Positions 8,755 to 17,064 are shown, numbered from the stretch's first letter. The stretch is DNA of 33,503 bases from an uncultured Prevotellaceae bacterium (GCA_900320245.1 ONRP01000033.1:1-33503), one strand, 5' to 3'. Numbers and translations are program-made. The notes: generated from the sequence alone by a model not told the origin.

Positions 8755-10782
8755 ATGAGCATTAAAAGCCTTTTTGTCATTGCCATTGTCGCCCTGGCCA
8801 GCCTATCGGTTCAGGCACAACAACACCTGCCCAAAACCACCATTGCGGGACATGAGTTCTATTATTATGAGACCGCAAAGGGTGAAAGCATCTATGACAT
8901 CGCCGCCAAGTTGAATGTCACCAAGGACGAAATCATCAAGAACAACCCTGATGCTGCCGACGGCATCAGCGACGGCATGAGATTGTATTTCCCCGTCGAG
9001 AAAGGCAGCAATGTGACCGCAGCATCGGTTAGCGCGGCAAAGACCCACACTGTTGCCCAGGGCGAGACCCTCTATGGCCTGGCCAAGCGCTACGGCACCA
9101 CCGTGGAGGAACTCGTTGCTGCCAACCCCGGCACCGACGGCGGCATCAAGACAGGACAGGTTTTGACGATACCACAAGGCTCCTCACAACCCGCCCCGGA
9201 CGCTAACCAGCAGGTGAAAGACGCTTTCAGCCAGAACAATGCCTCGGTCATGAACCTGACGTTGCCTCAAGGTTCAGACCCCATCTTTGTCACGTTGAAG
9301 TATGGCGAGGGCATCTACGACATTGCCAAACAGTACAATGCCTCGATTGAAAGCATCATCTTGGCCAATCCCGGACTTAAACCTAACGAGTACACCGGCG
9401 ATACCAAAATCAAGGTGCTGCCCAACACAGCGCTGCCGTTCGTGTATGAACGCACCGGAGTGCGCAACTACAAATATGAGGTGCAACGCGGCGAATCCTA
9501 TGCCAGCATCGCAAAGGATAACGGCATCACCGAACAAGAACTCAAGGCTGCCAATCCCGACATCAAGAAGGCCAAGAAGGGCAAGACCATCGTCATTCCC
9601 AAGCCCTTTACCGAGCGCGTGACCGGCGAAATGGCGACGATTTCCCTTGACGAACTGCGCAACTACTATGCTCCGCGAATCAATGACTTGTATGACAACC
9701 TCGTGGGCAAACGCCTGGAGAATGAGGTGAATATCGCTATGGTGCTCCCCTTCCAGTTGCACAAGAGCGCTCCCCCCAAGCAGGCCTACCTGTATACCGA
9801 CTACTACAAGGGTTTCCTGCTGGCTCTGGACAGCGTCAGCCACATCACCGACAAGAGAATCAACCTGAAGGTGTATGACACACAGCACAACCTGAACGTC
9901 ACCGACAGCATCCTGGCGTTGCCGGAACTGAAGATGATGAACATGATCATCGCTCCCAGCGAGCCCCAGCAGTTGGCCCGAATCAATGCCTTCGGCAAGG
10001 CCAACGGCGTTCCTGTCATGAACTGTTTCACGACCAAGAACGAGGACTACCTGGACAACCCCTACGTCTATCAGGTGAACACACCGACCAACGAGATGAT
10101 ACATAACGTGATGCGGTGGTTTGATGAGAAGTTCACGGACTACAATGTCATATTCCTGGTGGCAGGCGGCGACAACGACAAGGAGATGTTTGAGCATATG
10201 CGCAAACACATCACCGGCAAGAAGTACCCGACCGCGACCATCAATGTGAACGGAGATATCTCGTTCAACACCATCTCCAACCAGATGAATCCCGGCTCGA
10301 AATATGTGTTCATCCCCTCGTCGGGCGACAAGAACCTTGTCCAGAAGTACATCAAGGCACTCAAACAGGCCAAGAACGAACGCTTTGACTGCGAAATGTC
10401 GCTGATTGCCTATCCCGAGTGTGTCCTGTACCTCAAGGACTACCAGACCGACCTGCAGGATGTGGACACCTACATGTTCACCCGCTTCTTCAATGCCAAG
10501 GGTTTCCGCACCCGTGACCTGGAGGCTGCCTATAAGACCAACTTCGGCGGCGAGCCGTTGCAAGCAGTGCCCCACATGGCCATCTATGGCTATGACACGG
10601 GTATGTACCTGCTCAAGTCGCTTGGTGCTGACGGCATCATCGACAACGAGACCCCGCTCTATAAGGGCATCCAAACGAGTTTCAAATGGGAGCGCGGTGA
10701 CAATTGGTGCGGCTACACCAACCAGGCCATCGAAATTGTCCACTTCTCGACCGACCACCAGATTACGGTGTACGTGAAGTGA
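8755..10782 (+). CDS. LysM-repeat / periplasmic-binding-fold fusion protein
   Basis: A 675-residue exported protein. The frame can be read from a TTG at 8749, but the ATG at 8755 gives a good signal peptide (MSIKSLFVIAIVALASLSVQAQ) and is preferred. Four LysM-like units follow, at about residues 34-80, 95-140, 177-223 and 237-282 (for example HTVAQGETLYGLAKRYGTT). LysM domains bind N-acetylglucosamine-containing glycans such as peptidoglycan. From about residue 330 the protein resembles the type 1 periplasmic-binding fold (KGFLLALDSVSHITDKRINLKVYD; YVFIPSSGDKNL), as in amino-acid transporter binding proteins. No permease gene is nearby, so a cell-wall-anchored sensor or binding protein is more likely than an importer. 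The beta-barrel gene starts 38 bases later, probably in the same operon. Confidence 0.85.
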   Translation: MSIKSLFVIAIVALASLSVQAQQHLPKTTIAGHEFYYYETAKGESIYDIAAKLNVTKDEIIKNNPDAADGISDGMRLYFPVEKGSNVTAASVSAAKTHTVAQGETLYGLAKRYGTTVEELVAANPGTDGGIKTGQVLTIPQGSSQPAPDANQQVKDAFSQNNASVMNLTLPQGSDPIFVTLKYGEGIYDIAKQYNASIESIILANPGLKPNEYTGDTKIKVLPNTALPFVYERTGVRNYKYEVQRGESYASIAKDNGITEQELKAANPDIKKAKKGKTIVIPKPFTERVTGEMATISLDELRNYYAPRINDLYDNLVGKRLENEVNIAMVLPFQLHKSAPPKQAYLYTDYYKGFLLALDSVSHITDKRINLKVYDTQHNLNVTDSILALPELKMMNMIIAPSEPQQLARINAFGKANGVPVMNCFTTKNEDYLDNPYVYQVNTPTNEMIHNVMRWFDEKFTDYNVIFLVAGGDNDKEMFEHMRKHITGKKYPTATINVNGDISFNTISNQMNPGSKYVFIPSSGDKNLVQKYIKALKQAKNERFDCEMSLIAYPECVLYLKDYQTDLQDVDTYMFTRFFNAKGFRTRDLEAAYKTNFGGEPLQAVPHMAIYGYDTGMYLLKSLGADGIIDNETPLYKGIQTSFKWERGDNWCGYTNQAIEIVHFSTDHQITVYVK

Positions 10783-10820
10783 GCGCTCGCTAAACTGTTT
10801 TCTGCTTGAATCACAAGACG

Positions 10821-11495
10821 ATGAGACAGATCGTGTTCCTATTGCTGATGTTGCCCCTGCTGCTGTCTGCGCAGACGCACTACGAAGGCCAGATATCGGT
10901 GGGCGGCAAGGCCGGTGCCACGCTGTCGCGCGTCAACTTCAACCCGACCGTTCAACAAACGATGTTACCAGGCATGACGGCGGGTGTGATGTTCCGCTAC
11001 ATCGAGGAAAAGAACTTCGGTCTGATTGCCGAACTCAACCTGGCGCAACGCGGTTGGAAAGAGAACATGGAGGAGTCGGACTACAATTACAGCCACCGCT
11101 TCACCTGTATAGAACTGCCCATCATGACACACATCTTCTTCGGTAACCAGCGGGTGAAGGGTTTCTTCAACCTGGGTCCGGAACTCAATGTGCTGGTCGG
11201 TGACGGCATCTCGTCCAATTTTGATTACGAGAATGCGAGAACAATGGAATATTTCCTCAACAACAGCCGCCACGTGGAGCAGTTGACGATGAAAGTCAAG
11301 AACAGGTTGGATTACGGCATCTGTGCCGGGGCTGGCATGGAACTGAACCTCAATGCCAAGCACTCCCTGTTGCTTGAGGGTCGCTTCTATTACGGCCTGA
11401 CCGATGTCTTCCCCAACCACAAGACCGATATCTTTTCAAGTTCCAACTCCATGACCATTATGGTGACGCTGGGCTACATGTACCGGCTGAAATGA
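10821..11495 (+). CDS. Outer-membrane beta-barrel protein (PorT-like porin family)
   Basis: A 224-residue protein if begun at ATG 10821, which gives the signal peptide MRQIVFLLLMLPLLLSAQ; an upstream in-frame TTG at 10806 is less likely. Alternating hydrophobic/polar segments and a short barrel-like end (MVTLGYMYRLK) fit the small outer-membrane beta-barrel family common in Bacteroidetes, with glycine-rich first strands (ISVGGKAGATLSRVNF). These proteins span the outer membrane; the cargo or partner is unknown. It lies directly behind the LysM-PBP gene, so both may act in the same envelope process. A clear terminator follows. Confidence 0.8.
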   Translation: MRQIVFLLLMLPLLLSAQTHYEGQISVGGKAGATLSRVNFNPTVQQTMLPGMTAGVMFRYIEEKNFGLIAELNLAQRGWKENMEESDYNYSHRFTCIELPIMTHIFFGNQRVKGFFNLGPELNVLVGDGISSNFDYENARTMEYFLNNSRHVEQLTMKVKNRLDYGICAGAGMELNLNAKHSLLLEGRFYYGLTDVFPNHKTDIFSSSNSMTIMVTLGYMYRLK

Positions 11496-11519
11496 GGAGA
11501 CAGTGACAGGAAAAATGAA

Positions 11520-11554
11520 GCAGCCTGGCCGCACGCGATGGCCAGGCTGCTTTT
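11520..11554 (+). terminator. Rho-independent terminator after the LysM/beta-barrel operon
   Basis: Perfect 11-bp GC-rich inverted repeat (11520-11530 with 11540-11550), a 9-nt loop, then TTTTA. It begins 25 bases after the beta-barrel stop codon. Confidence 0.85.
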
Positions 11555-11564
11555 AGGTTATGGG

Positions 11565-11672
11565 TGCGCGTTGACAACGCGCAATACGGGACAACACAAG
11601 CGGGAGAAGGGCGGGACAACATATGCGGGACGCATCACCGTCCATGAAAAGGGCGGGACGCAGGAGGCGGGG
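11565..11672. repeat. GC-rich intergenic repeat with GCGGGAC motifs
   Basis: An 8-bp inverted repeat (11565-11572 with 11576-11583) is followed by about six copies of a GCGGGAC-like heptamer beginning near 11586, 11600, 11611, 11625, 11653 and 11667. CGGGACAACA occurs twice (11587 and 11612) and GGGCGGGAC twice (11609 and 11651). It lies in the 3' region of the DUF3784 gene and does not look coding. Confidence 0.55.
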
Positions 11673-11675
11673 CGC

Positions 11676-12002
11676 TTATTTGTCTCTCTTCTTGGCCCAG
11701 AGGTGGGCTGTGGCGAAGGTGGCGGCAACAATGATGAATGCCGTGGCCGGGAAAGCCACCAGGACCAGGTCCTTGTGTCCAAGTATCAGAAGCAAACCAA
11801 AGGCAGGGAGCACCAATCCGATGACGATTAACAACACACCAACGAGGATGCGGACGCGCCGCTTGTCATAGACATCCTGAGCCTCTCGCGAGGCTGTATT
11901 GTAGCCGGCGATGAGTGAATCGCCCTTACCGCTGAGAATAATTATAGCCATAATCAGCAGAACGAGCGAGACGACGCCCAAGATGACAAATGCTCCAAGC
12001 AT
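11676..12002 (-). CDS. DUF3784 family small membrane protein
   Basis: A 108-residue protein with three predicted helices: an N-terminal one (MLGAFVILGVVSLVLLIMAIIIL), one centred on ILVGVLLIVIGLVLPAFGLLLIL, and LVAFPATAFIIVAATFATAHLW. Between the first two lies GKGDSLIAGYNTASREAQDVYDKRR, the conserved segment typical of DUF3784. The family has no assigned function. It is monocistronic, divergent from the mce-mmd operon, with a TATCTTTG promoter box 33 bases upstream. Confidence 0.8.
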   Translation of the reverse strand: MLGAFVILGVVSLVLLIMAIIILSGKGDSLIAGYNTASREAQDVYDKRRVRILVGVLLIVIGLVLPAFGLLLILGHKDLVLVAFPATAFIIVAATFATAHLWAKKRDK

Positions 12003-12034
12003 GAGATTTCTGTATTAAATAATGTTATTTTCGA

Positions 12035-12042
12035 CAAAGATA
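12035..12042 (-). promoter_or_regulatory. Promoter -7 box for the DUF3784 gene
   Basis: The minus strand reads TATCTTTG, matching TAnnTTTG, ending 33 bases upstream of the start codon at 12002. No TTTG is found at the expected -33 distance. Confidence 0.55.
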
Positions 12043-12089
12043 GTCAATGTTTTCGGCACATTGTCACATTATATAAAATATATTTTTTG

Positions 12090-12097
12090 TACTTTTG
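12090..12097 (+). promoter_or_regulatory. Promoter -7 box for the mce-mmd operon
   Basis: TACTTTTG matches TAnnTTTG and lies 59 bases before the mce ATG at 12157, within an AT-rich stretch. The -33 box is not evident. It is the only recognisable promoter for the five-gene operon. Confidence 0.55.
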
Positions 12098-12156
12098 TGC
12101 GTTATTTTGAAAATCAACTTAATTTAATTAAATAATTGTCTAAAAAACAGAAAGTT

Positions 12157-12576
12157 ATGAACATTTCGCACATCGAACACGTGGGAATCGCTGTTACCTC
12201 GCTCGAGGAGGCTATTCCTTTCTACGAGAACATGCTGGGCTTCAAGTGCTTTGCCATTGAAGAAGTTGCTGACCAGAAGGTAAGGACCGCCTTCTTCCAG
12301 GTGGGCCAGACCAAGATTGAGTTGCTCGAGGCTACCGCCCCCGAGAGTGCCATTGCCAAGTTCATCGAGAAGAACGGCGGCCGTGGCGGCATCCAGCACA
12401 TTGCATTTGCCGTTGAGGATGGTGTACAGAACGCCCTGAACGAGGTACAAGAGAAGGGTGGCCGCGTCGTTGACGCGCAGCCCCGCAAGGGTGCTGAGGG
12501 CCTGAACATCGCCTTCCTGCATCCCAAAACCACTTGTGGTGCATTGTTAGAACTTTGCGAGAATCCCAACAAGTAA
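12157..12576 (+). CDS. mce: Methylmalonyl-CoA epimerase
   Basis: Interconverts (S)- and (R)-methylmalonyl-CoA between the B12-dependent mutase and the decarboxylase on the succinate-to-propionate route. The protein has 139 residues from ATG 12157; an upstream in-frame TTG at 12136 would add KKQKV-type residues without benefit. It is a vicinal oxygen chelate fold: paired segments IEHVGIAVTSLEEAIPFYENMLGF and IQHIAFAVEDGVQNALNEVQEKG supply metal-ligand histidines, and LLEL near the C-terminus supplies the glutamate. Length and motifs are standard. It is the first gene of the operon, 12 bases before mmdA. Confidence 0.95.
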   Translation: MNISHIEHVGIAVTSLEEAIPFYENMLGFKCFAIEEVADQKVRTAFFQVGQTKIELLEATAPESAIAKFIEKNGGRGGIQHIAFAVEDGVQNALNEVQEKGGRVVDAQPRKGAEGLNIAFLHPKTTCGALLELCENPNK

Positions 12577-12588
12577 AATCCGAGAGAC

Positions 12589-14202
12589 ATGGGAAAACAA
12601 CTTGATAAGATTCAAGAACTGATTGAGCGTCGCGAGAAAGCACGCCTGGGCGGTGGCGAGAAGGCTATTGCCAAGCAGCACGAGAAGGGCAAATTCACTG
12701 CCCGTGAGCGCATCAACATGCTCCTTGACGAGGGCAGTTTTGAGGAGTTGGACATGTTCGTTCAGCACCGCTGCACCAACTTCGGCATGGAGAAGAAGAC
12801 CTATGACGGCGACGGCGTTGTGACCGGTTTCGGTACCGTTGGCGGTCGCTTGGTTTACGTGTTCGCACAGGATGCCACCGTTATCGGCGGCTCGCTGGGC
12901 GAGACCATGGCGCTGAAGATGTGTAAGGTGATGGATCTGGCCATGAAGCAGGGCGCACCTGTTGTCGGCTTGAATGACTCGGGTGGTGCCCGCATCCAGG
13001 AGAGCGTAAACGCTCTGGCCGGCTATGCCGAAATCTTCCAGCGCAACATCAACGCCTCGGGTGTGATTCCCCAGATCAGTGCCATCCTCGGCCCGTGTGC
13101 CGGTGGTGCTGTCTACTCCCCTGCCCTGACCGACTTCATCATCATGGCCAAGGGTATCTCGTTCATGTTCCTTACCGGTCCCAAGGTTGTGAAGACCGTG
13201 ACCGGCGAGAACGTGACCCAGGAGCAACTGGGTGGTGCCGGCGTTCATGCCAGCAAGAGTGGTGTTGCCCACTTTGCCGCCGAGACCGAGGAAGAGGCCA
13301 TCGCCATCATCCGCCAGTTGCTGAGTTACATGCCCAGCAACAATATGGAGGAGACTCCTCGTGTGGAGTGCACCGACCCCATCGACCGCGTGGAGGATGC
13401 CCTGAACAACATCATCCCCGAGAGCGCCAACGACCCCTACGACATGTATCAGGTGATCAGCGCCATTGTCGACAACGGTGAATTCCTCGAGGTACACAAG
13501 GACTTTGCCAAGAACATCATCGTCGGCTTCGCCCGCTTCAACGGCCAGGCTGTGGGTGTTGTTGCCAACCAGCCCAACTGCATGGCAGGTGTGCTCGACG
13601 TTAACGCCTCGAAGAAAGGCGGCCGCTTCGTGCGCTTCTGCGATGCCTTCAACATTCCTCTGGTAACCCTCGTTGACGTTCCCGGCTTCCTGCCCGGTAC
13701 CGGTCAAGAGTACAATGCCGTTATCATGAACGGAGCCAAGTTGCTCTACGCCTACGGCGAGGCTACTGTGCCCAAGGTGACCGTTACCCTGCGCAAGAGT
13801 TACGGTGGCTCTCACATCGTGATGAGTTGCAAGCAGTTGCGTGGTGACTTGAACTACGCATGGCCCAGCGCTGAGATCGCTGTGATGGGTGCTGCCGGTG
13901 CTGCCGAGATTCTGTATGCCAAGGACAGCAAGAACTTCAAGACCCAGGCCGAGGAGGCCAAGGCTGCCGGTGACGAGGCTAAGGCCAAGGAACTGCTGGA
14001 GCAGGGCAAGAAGTTCATCCAGGAGAAGGAGGACGAGTACAACAACCTGTTCTGCACGCCCTACAATGCAGCCCGCTATGGCTACATTGACGACGTTATT
14101 GAGCCGCGCAATACCCGCTTCCGCGTGATTCGCGCCCTTGAGGTTCTGCGCACCAAGAAGTTGACCAACCCTGCCAAGAAGCACGGTAATATCCCCCTGT
14201 AA
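12589..14202 (+). CDS. mmdA: Methylmalonyl-CoA decarboxylase alpha subunit (carboxyltransferase)
   Basis: Transfers the carboxyl group from methylmalonyl-CoA to biotin on the MmdC subunit, releasing propionyl-CoA. A carboxyltransferase/crotonase fold with the expected glycine-rich sites: GGARIQES (residues 132-139), LGPCAGGAVYSPAL (167-180) and VDVPGFLPGTGQEYN further on. The gene is co-directional with mce, OadG-like, mmdC and mmdB, which decides in favour of the Na+-pumping decarboxylase over a soluble propionyl-CoA carboxylase. At 537 residues it is longer than typical relatives (about 510-520): residues about 444-483 form a charged Ala/Lys/Glu-rich helical insertion (AEEAKAAGDEAKAKELLEQG) before the conserved ARYGYIDDVIEP end. 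Confidence 0.95.
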   Translation: MGKQLDKIQELIERREKARLGGGEKAIAKQHEKGKFTARERINMLLDEGSFEELDMFVQHRCTNFGMEKKTYDGDGVVTGFGTVGGRLVYVFAQDATVIGGSLGETMALKMCKVMDLAMKQGAPVVGLNDSGGARIQESVNALAGYAEIFQRNINASGVIPQISAILGPCAGGAVYSPALTDFIIMAKGISFMFLTGPKVVKTVTGENVTQEQLGGAGVHASKSGVAHFAAETEEEAIAIIRQLLSYMPSNNMEETPRVECTDPIDRVEDALNNIIPESANDPYDMYQVISAIVDNGEFLEVHKDFAKNIIVGFARFNGQAVGVVANQPNCMAGVLDVNASKKGGRFVRFCDAFNIPLVTLVDVPGFLPGTGQEYNAVIMNGAKLLYAYGEATVPKVTVTLRKSYGGSHIVMSCKQLRGDLNYAWPSAEIAVMGAAGAAEILYAKDSKNFKTQAEEAKAAGDEAKAKELLEQGKKFIQEKEDEYNNLFCTPYNAARYGYIDDVIEPRNTRFRVIRALEVLRTKKLTNPAKKHGNIPL

Positions 14203-14205
14203 TCA

Positions 14206-15228
14206 ATGCAATCTGTTATGAGTAAAAGAGCATTGACACTCATGCTGCTGTGCGCCATCCTCGCACTGCCCACGTTGGCCCAAGGGCGCAAGAACGTGCG
14301 TATCAACGAGGTGATGGTGCAGCAGGACAGCACGGGCGGCAACGGCTGGATTGAGTTCTACAACTCATCCTATAGCACCAATGCCGTCGAGAAGATGTTC
14401 ATCACCACGTTGAGCCGAGAAGAGGTCAAGAACCACATCAAGGAGGTTACTTCCACTTCTAAGGTTAAGCCCAACAAGGTGTTGATTGAGTGGTGCAAGG
14501 AGCGTCCCACTGAGATTTATGAGATTCCGCGTGGCGACGAGCGCAACACCAAGATTGCACCGCGCACCCACTTTGTCATGGAAGCCGATGGTGACCCCAA
14601 GGGTGGAACCTTCCACCTGCCGTTCACCCTGAAGGCAGGCCAGGACAATTATGTGGCCCTCTATGACGTGAATGGAGACTTGGTCGATGACGTGACGATT
14701 CCCGCCTCGCTCAAGCCTGGCGAGACCTATGCCATCGAAAAAGAAGGCCGTCTGCCCAGCGTGCTGGAAGATGGCAAGACCACTTGGACCGTGAAGGACG
14801 GCAAGACTATCGAGACCGCCATCACCAAGGGTAACTACAATGCCCGTGAGGTAAACGAGAACATCGAGAAATTCCGCGAGGAAGATCCCCACGGCTACTG
14901 GATTGCCCTGTTGGCCATGTCGGTAGTGTTCAGCGCCCTGGCACTGCTCTACATCTGCTTCAAGTTGTTTGGAAAATTTGCCAGCCGCAACCTGAAGGAT
15001 GAGAGCAAGGAGCAGGCCCCTGCCGCTGTTGCCACGACTGCCGCTGCAGTTCCCGCAGCCAGCGGAGACCTGGACGGCGAGAAGATGGCAGCCATCTGCT
15101 TTGCCCTGTATCAGCACCTGAATGCCCACGACCAGGAGAGCGGCGTACTGACGCTCTCGCCTCGTGACGGTTCAGGCTGGGCCAGCAAGACCGGTCTGAT
15201 GCGAGAATTACCCGTTATCAAGAAATAA
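14206..15228 (+). CDS. OadG-type decarboxylase subunit with N-terminal lamin-tail-like domain
   Basis: A 340-residue protein three bases after the mmdA stop. From the N-terminus: a signal peptide (MSKRALTLMLLCAILALPTLAQG, from either ATG 14206 or ATG 14218); an exported region opening VRINEVMVQQDSTGGNGWIEFYNSS, which resembles the lamin-tail (LTD) fold; one membrane helix at about residues 226-248 (YWIALLAMSVVFSALALLYICF); an Ala-rich linker; and a cytoplasmic tail with ICFALYQHLN. Helix and tail are what the small OadG/MmdD subunit provides, assembling the soluble carboxyltransferase with the membrane pump. The large extracytoplasmic domain is an addition relative to classical OadG of about 80-100 residues. 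Its function is not known. Confidence 0.82.
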   Translation: MQSVMSKRALTLMLLCAILALPTLAQGRKNVRINEVMVQQDSTGGNGWIEFYNSSYSTNAVEKMFITTLSREEVKNHIKEVTSTSKVKPNKVLIEWCKERPTEIYEIPRGDERNTKIAPRTHFVMEADGDPKGGTFHLPFTLKAGQDNYVALYDVNGDLVDDVTIPASLKPGETYAIEKEGRLPSVLEDGKTTWTVKDGKTIETAITKGNYNAREVNENIEKFREEDPHGYWIALLAMSVVFSALALLYICFKLFGKFASRNLKDESKEQAPAAVATTAAAVPAASGDLDGEKMAAICFALYQHLNAHDQESGVLTLSPRDGSGWASKTGLMRELPVIKK

Positions 15229-15253
15229 TCAACCATTAAAACCATTCACTCCA

Positions 15254-15685
15254 ATGAAGGAATACAAATATAAGATCAATGGTAACGAGTACACTGTTGC
15301 CATCGATAACATTGAGGGCAACATCGCCCACATCCAGTTGAACGGCGTGGCCTATGACGTTGAACTGCCCGAGCAGCCCAAGGCCGCTCCCGCCGTTAAG
15401 CGCGTAGCCGTGAGCGATGCTCCCGCCGCCGCTCCCAAGCCCGCCCGCAAAGCCGCTCCCGCTGCTGCCGGTGGTCATGTGATTGAATCACCGCTTCCCG
15501 GCGTGATTAAGGATATCTTCGTCAAGGTTGGCCAGCAAGTGAAGGCTGACGACGTGGTATGCATCCTCGAGGCCATGAAAATGGGTAACGAGATTCATGC
15601 CGGCGTTGACGGTACTGTCAAGAGCATCGAGGTATCGAAGGAGGATTCGGTACTCGAGGGTAACACAATCATGGTAATCGGTTAA
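15254..15685 (+). CDS. mmdC: Biotin carrier subunit of methylmalonyl-CoA decarboxylase
   Basis: A 143-residue biotinyl protein carrying the carboxyl group from MmdA to the membrane subunit MmdB. An N-terminal segment (MKEYKYKINGNEYTVAID) is followed by an Ala/Pro/Lys-rich flexible linker (about residues 45-75) and a biotinyl domain with the attachment motif EAMKM, biotinyl lysine K109. PLPGVIKDIFVKVGQQVKADD is the normal start of the biotin domain. Lies 25 bases after the OadG-like gene. Confidence 0.95.
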   Translation: MKEYKYKINGNEYTVAIDNIEGNIAHIQLNGVAYDVELPEQPKAAPAVKRVAVSDAPAAAPKPARKAAPAAAGGHVIESPLPGVIKDIFVKVGQQVKADDVVCILEAMKMGNEIHAGVDGTVKSIEVSKEDSVLEGNTIMVIG

Positions 15686-15689
15686 ATGG

Positions 15690-15793
15690 AGTTGTAAGTT
15701 TCAAGTTGTAAGTTTCAAGTATGATTACCATTGTCTGGAAACAATTGGACCAAGGTATTATTACTTACAACTAAAAACTATGAACTAAAAACT
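15690..15793. repeat. 14-bp tandem repeats in the mmdC-mmdB gap
   Basis: GTTGTAAGTTTCAA occurs twice in perfect tandem (15691-15704, 15705-15718). Downstream AACTAAAAACT occurs twice (15769-15779, 15783-15793), also with a 14-base period. ACTTACAACT at 15763-15772 is the exact complement of AGTTGTAAGT in either left copy (15690-15699, 15704-15713), so the mRNA could form a stem between the two cistrons. Confidence 0.75.
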
Positions 15794-15801
15794 TAAAAAT
15801 C

Positions 15802-16956
15802 ATGGTACTTCTGGACAGTTTCCTTTTCAATAAGTTGTTGGATTTCTGGCACTTCACCGGATTCTACAACTTTGACTACACTAACCTGATCATGATTCTG
15901 GTGGGTTTGTTCTTCATCTACCTCGCCATTAAACATGATTTTGAGCCCATGCTGCTCGTACCCATCGGCTTCGGTATCCTGATTGGTAACATACCTTTCC
16001 AGCCGGGCAACGAGATCGGCATCTATGAGGACGGTTCCGTTCTCAACATCCTATATCAAGGTGTCAGAAACGGATGGTACCCGCCATTGATTTTCCTGGG
16101 CATCGGTGCAATGACCGACTTCAGCGCCCTGCTTGCCAACCCCAAGTTGATGCTTGTGGGTGCAGCCGCTCAGTTCGGTATCTTTGGCGCCTACATGATT
16201 GCCCTGGCCCTTGGCTTCATGCCTGACCAGGCCGGCGCCATTGCCATCATCGGCGGTGCCGACGGTCCCACCGCTATCTTCCTGTCGTCGAAGTTGGCTC
16301 CCAACCTGATGGGTGCCATCGCCGTGAGTGCCTACAGTTACATGGCACTCGTGCCGGTGATCCAGCCGCCCATCATGCGCCTGCTGACGACCGAGAAGGA
16401 GCGCAAGATGCGCATGAAACCCGCCCGCAAGGTGAGCCAGTTGGAGAAGATCATCTTCCCCATCTTCGGCCTGCTGTTGACCTGCTTTGTCGTTCCGTCG
16501 GCAATTCCCCTGCTGGGTATGCTGTTCTTCGGCAACCTGCTGCGTGAGAGTGGCGTGACCAAGCGTCTTGCCCACACCGCCAGCAATGCCATGACCGACA
16601 TTGTGACGATCCTGCTGGGTATGACCGTGGGTGCATCCACCCAGGCTTCGCAGTTCCTGACCAAGGAGACCATCTTTATCTTCTTCCTTGGTTTCTGCGC
16701 CTTCGTCATCGCCACCTGCTCGGGTGTGCTGTTCGTGAAACTGTTCAACCTCATCCTGCCGAAGAGCAAGAAGTTGAACCCGCTGATTGGCAACGCCGGT
16801 GTATCGGCCGTTCCTATGGCAGCACGTATCAGCAACGACCAAGGTCTGAAGTCGGATCCCAGCAACTACCTGCTGATGCATGCCATGGGCCCCAACGTGG
16901 CCGGTGTGATTGGCTCGGCTGTTGCTGCCGGTGTGCTCCTGGGCTTCCTGGGCTAA
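15802..16956 (+). CDS. mmdB: Na+-translocating methylmalonyl-CoA decarboxylase beta subunit
   Basis: Membrane subunit that decarboxylates carboxybiotin and uses the energy to export Na+. 384 residues with around ten hydrophobic segments. Hallmark motifs: [19 protein letters not shown], in which D154-GPT lies in the conserved ion-translocation region, and near the C-terminus [15 protein letters not shown] and [18 protein letters not shown]. Full length for the OadB/MmdB/GcdB family. It is separated from mmdC by an unusually long 116-base gap holding 14-bp repeats, whereas the other subunits are nearly contiguous. It ends the operon, followed by a terminator hairpin. Confidence 0.95.
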   Translation: MVLLDSFLFNKLLDFWHFTGFYNFDYTNLIMILVGLFFIYLAIKHDFEPMLLVPIGFGILIGNIPFQPGNEIGIYEDGSVLNILYQGVRNGWYPPLIFLGIGAMTDFSALLANPKLMLVGAAAQFGIFGAYMIALALGFMPDQAGAIAIIGGADGPTAIFLSSKLAPNLMGAIAVSAYSYMALVPVIQPPIMRLLTTEKERKMRMKPARKVSQLEKIIFPIFGLLLTCFVVPSAIPLLGMLFFGNLLRESGVTKRLAHTASNAMTDIVTILLGMTVGASTQASQFLTKETIFIFFLGFCAFVIATCSGVLFVKLFNLILPKSKKLNPLIGNAGVSAVPMAARISNDQGLKSDPSNYLLMHAMGPNVAGVIGSAVAAGVLLGFLG

Positions 16957-16976
16957 CACAACACATTACAACACAG

Positions 16977-17010
16977 AATCAGGCGACCCGTTTGGGCCGC
17001 CTGATTTGTT
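16977..17010 (+). terminator. Terminator after the mmd operon
   Basis: 13-bp inverted repeat with one mismatch (16977-16989 with 16994-17006) around GTTT, followed by TGTTATT. Placed 20 bases after the mmdB stop between convergent operons. Confidence 0.78.
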
Positions 17011-17019
17011 ATTCTATGA

Positions 17020-17036
17020 GCGAGCCTGAGGCTCGC
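17020..17036. terminator. Second hairpin between mmdB and smpB
   Basis: Perfect 7-bp inverted repeat GCGAGCC/GGCTCGC around TGA, 29 bases past the smpB stop on the minus strand. No strong T-run follows, so it is either a weak terminator for smpB or part of a short intergenic palindrome. Confidence 0.45.
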
Positions 17037-17064
17037 AATACTCGGACAGACGCAAGCACACACA

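Noticed and set aside
9274-10758. 494-codon minus-strand open frame opposite the LysM-PBP gene
   Set aside because: Antisense shadow; no signal, domain or promoter of its own.
12547-14184. 545-codon minus-strand open frame opposite mmdA
   Set aside because: Complete shadow of mmdA; low-complexity Val/Gly/His/Leu composition, no domain, and it conflicts with the mmd operon.
16051-16959. 302-codon minus-strand open frame opposite mmdB
   Set aside because: Antisense to a well-recognised membrane subunit; His/Gln/Gly-rich and not protein-like.
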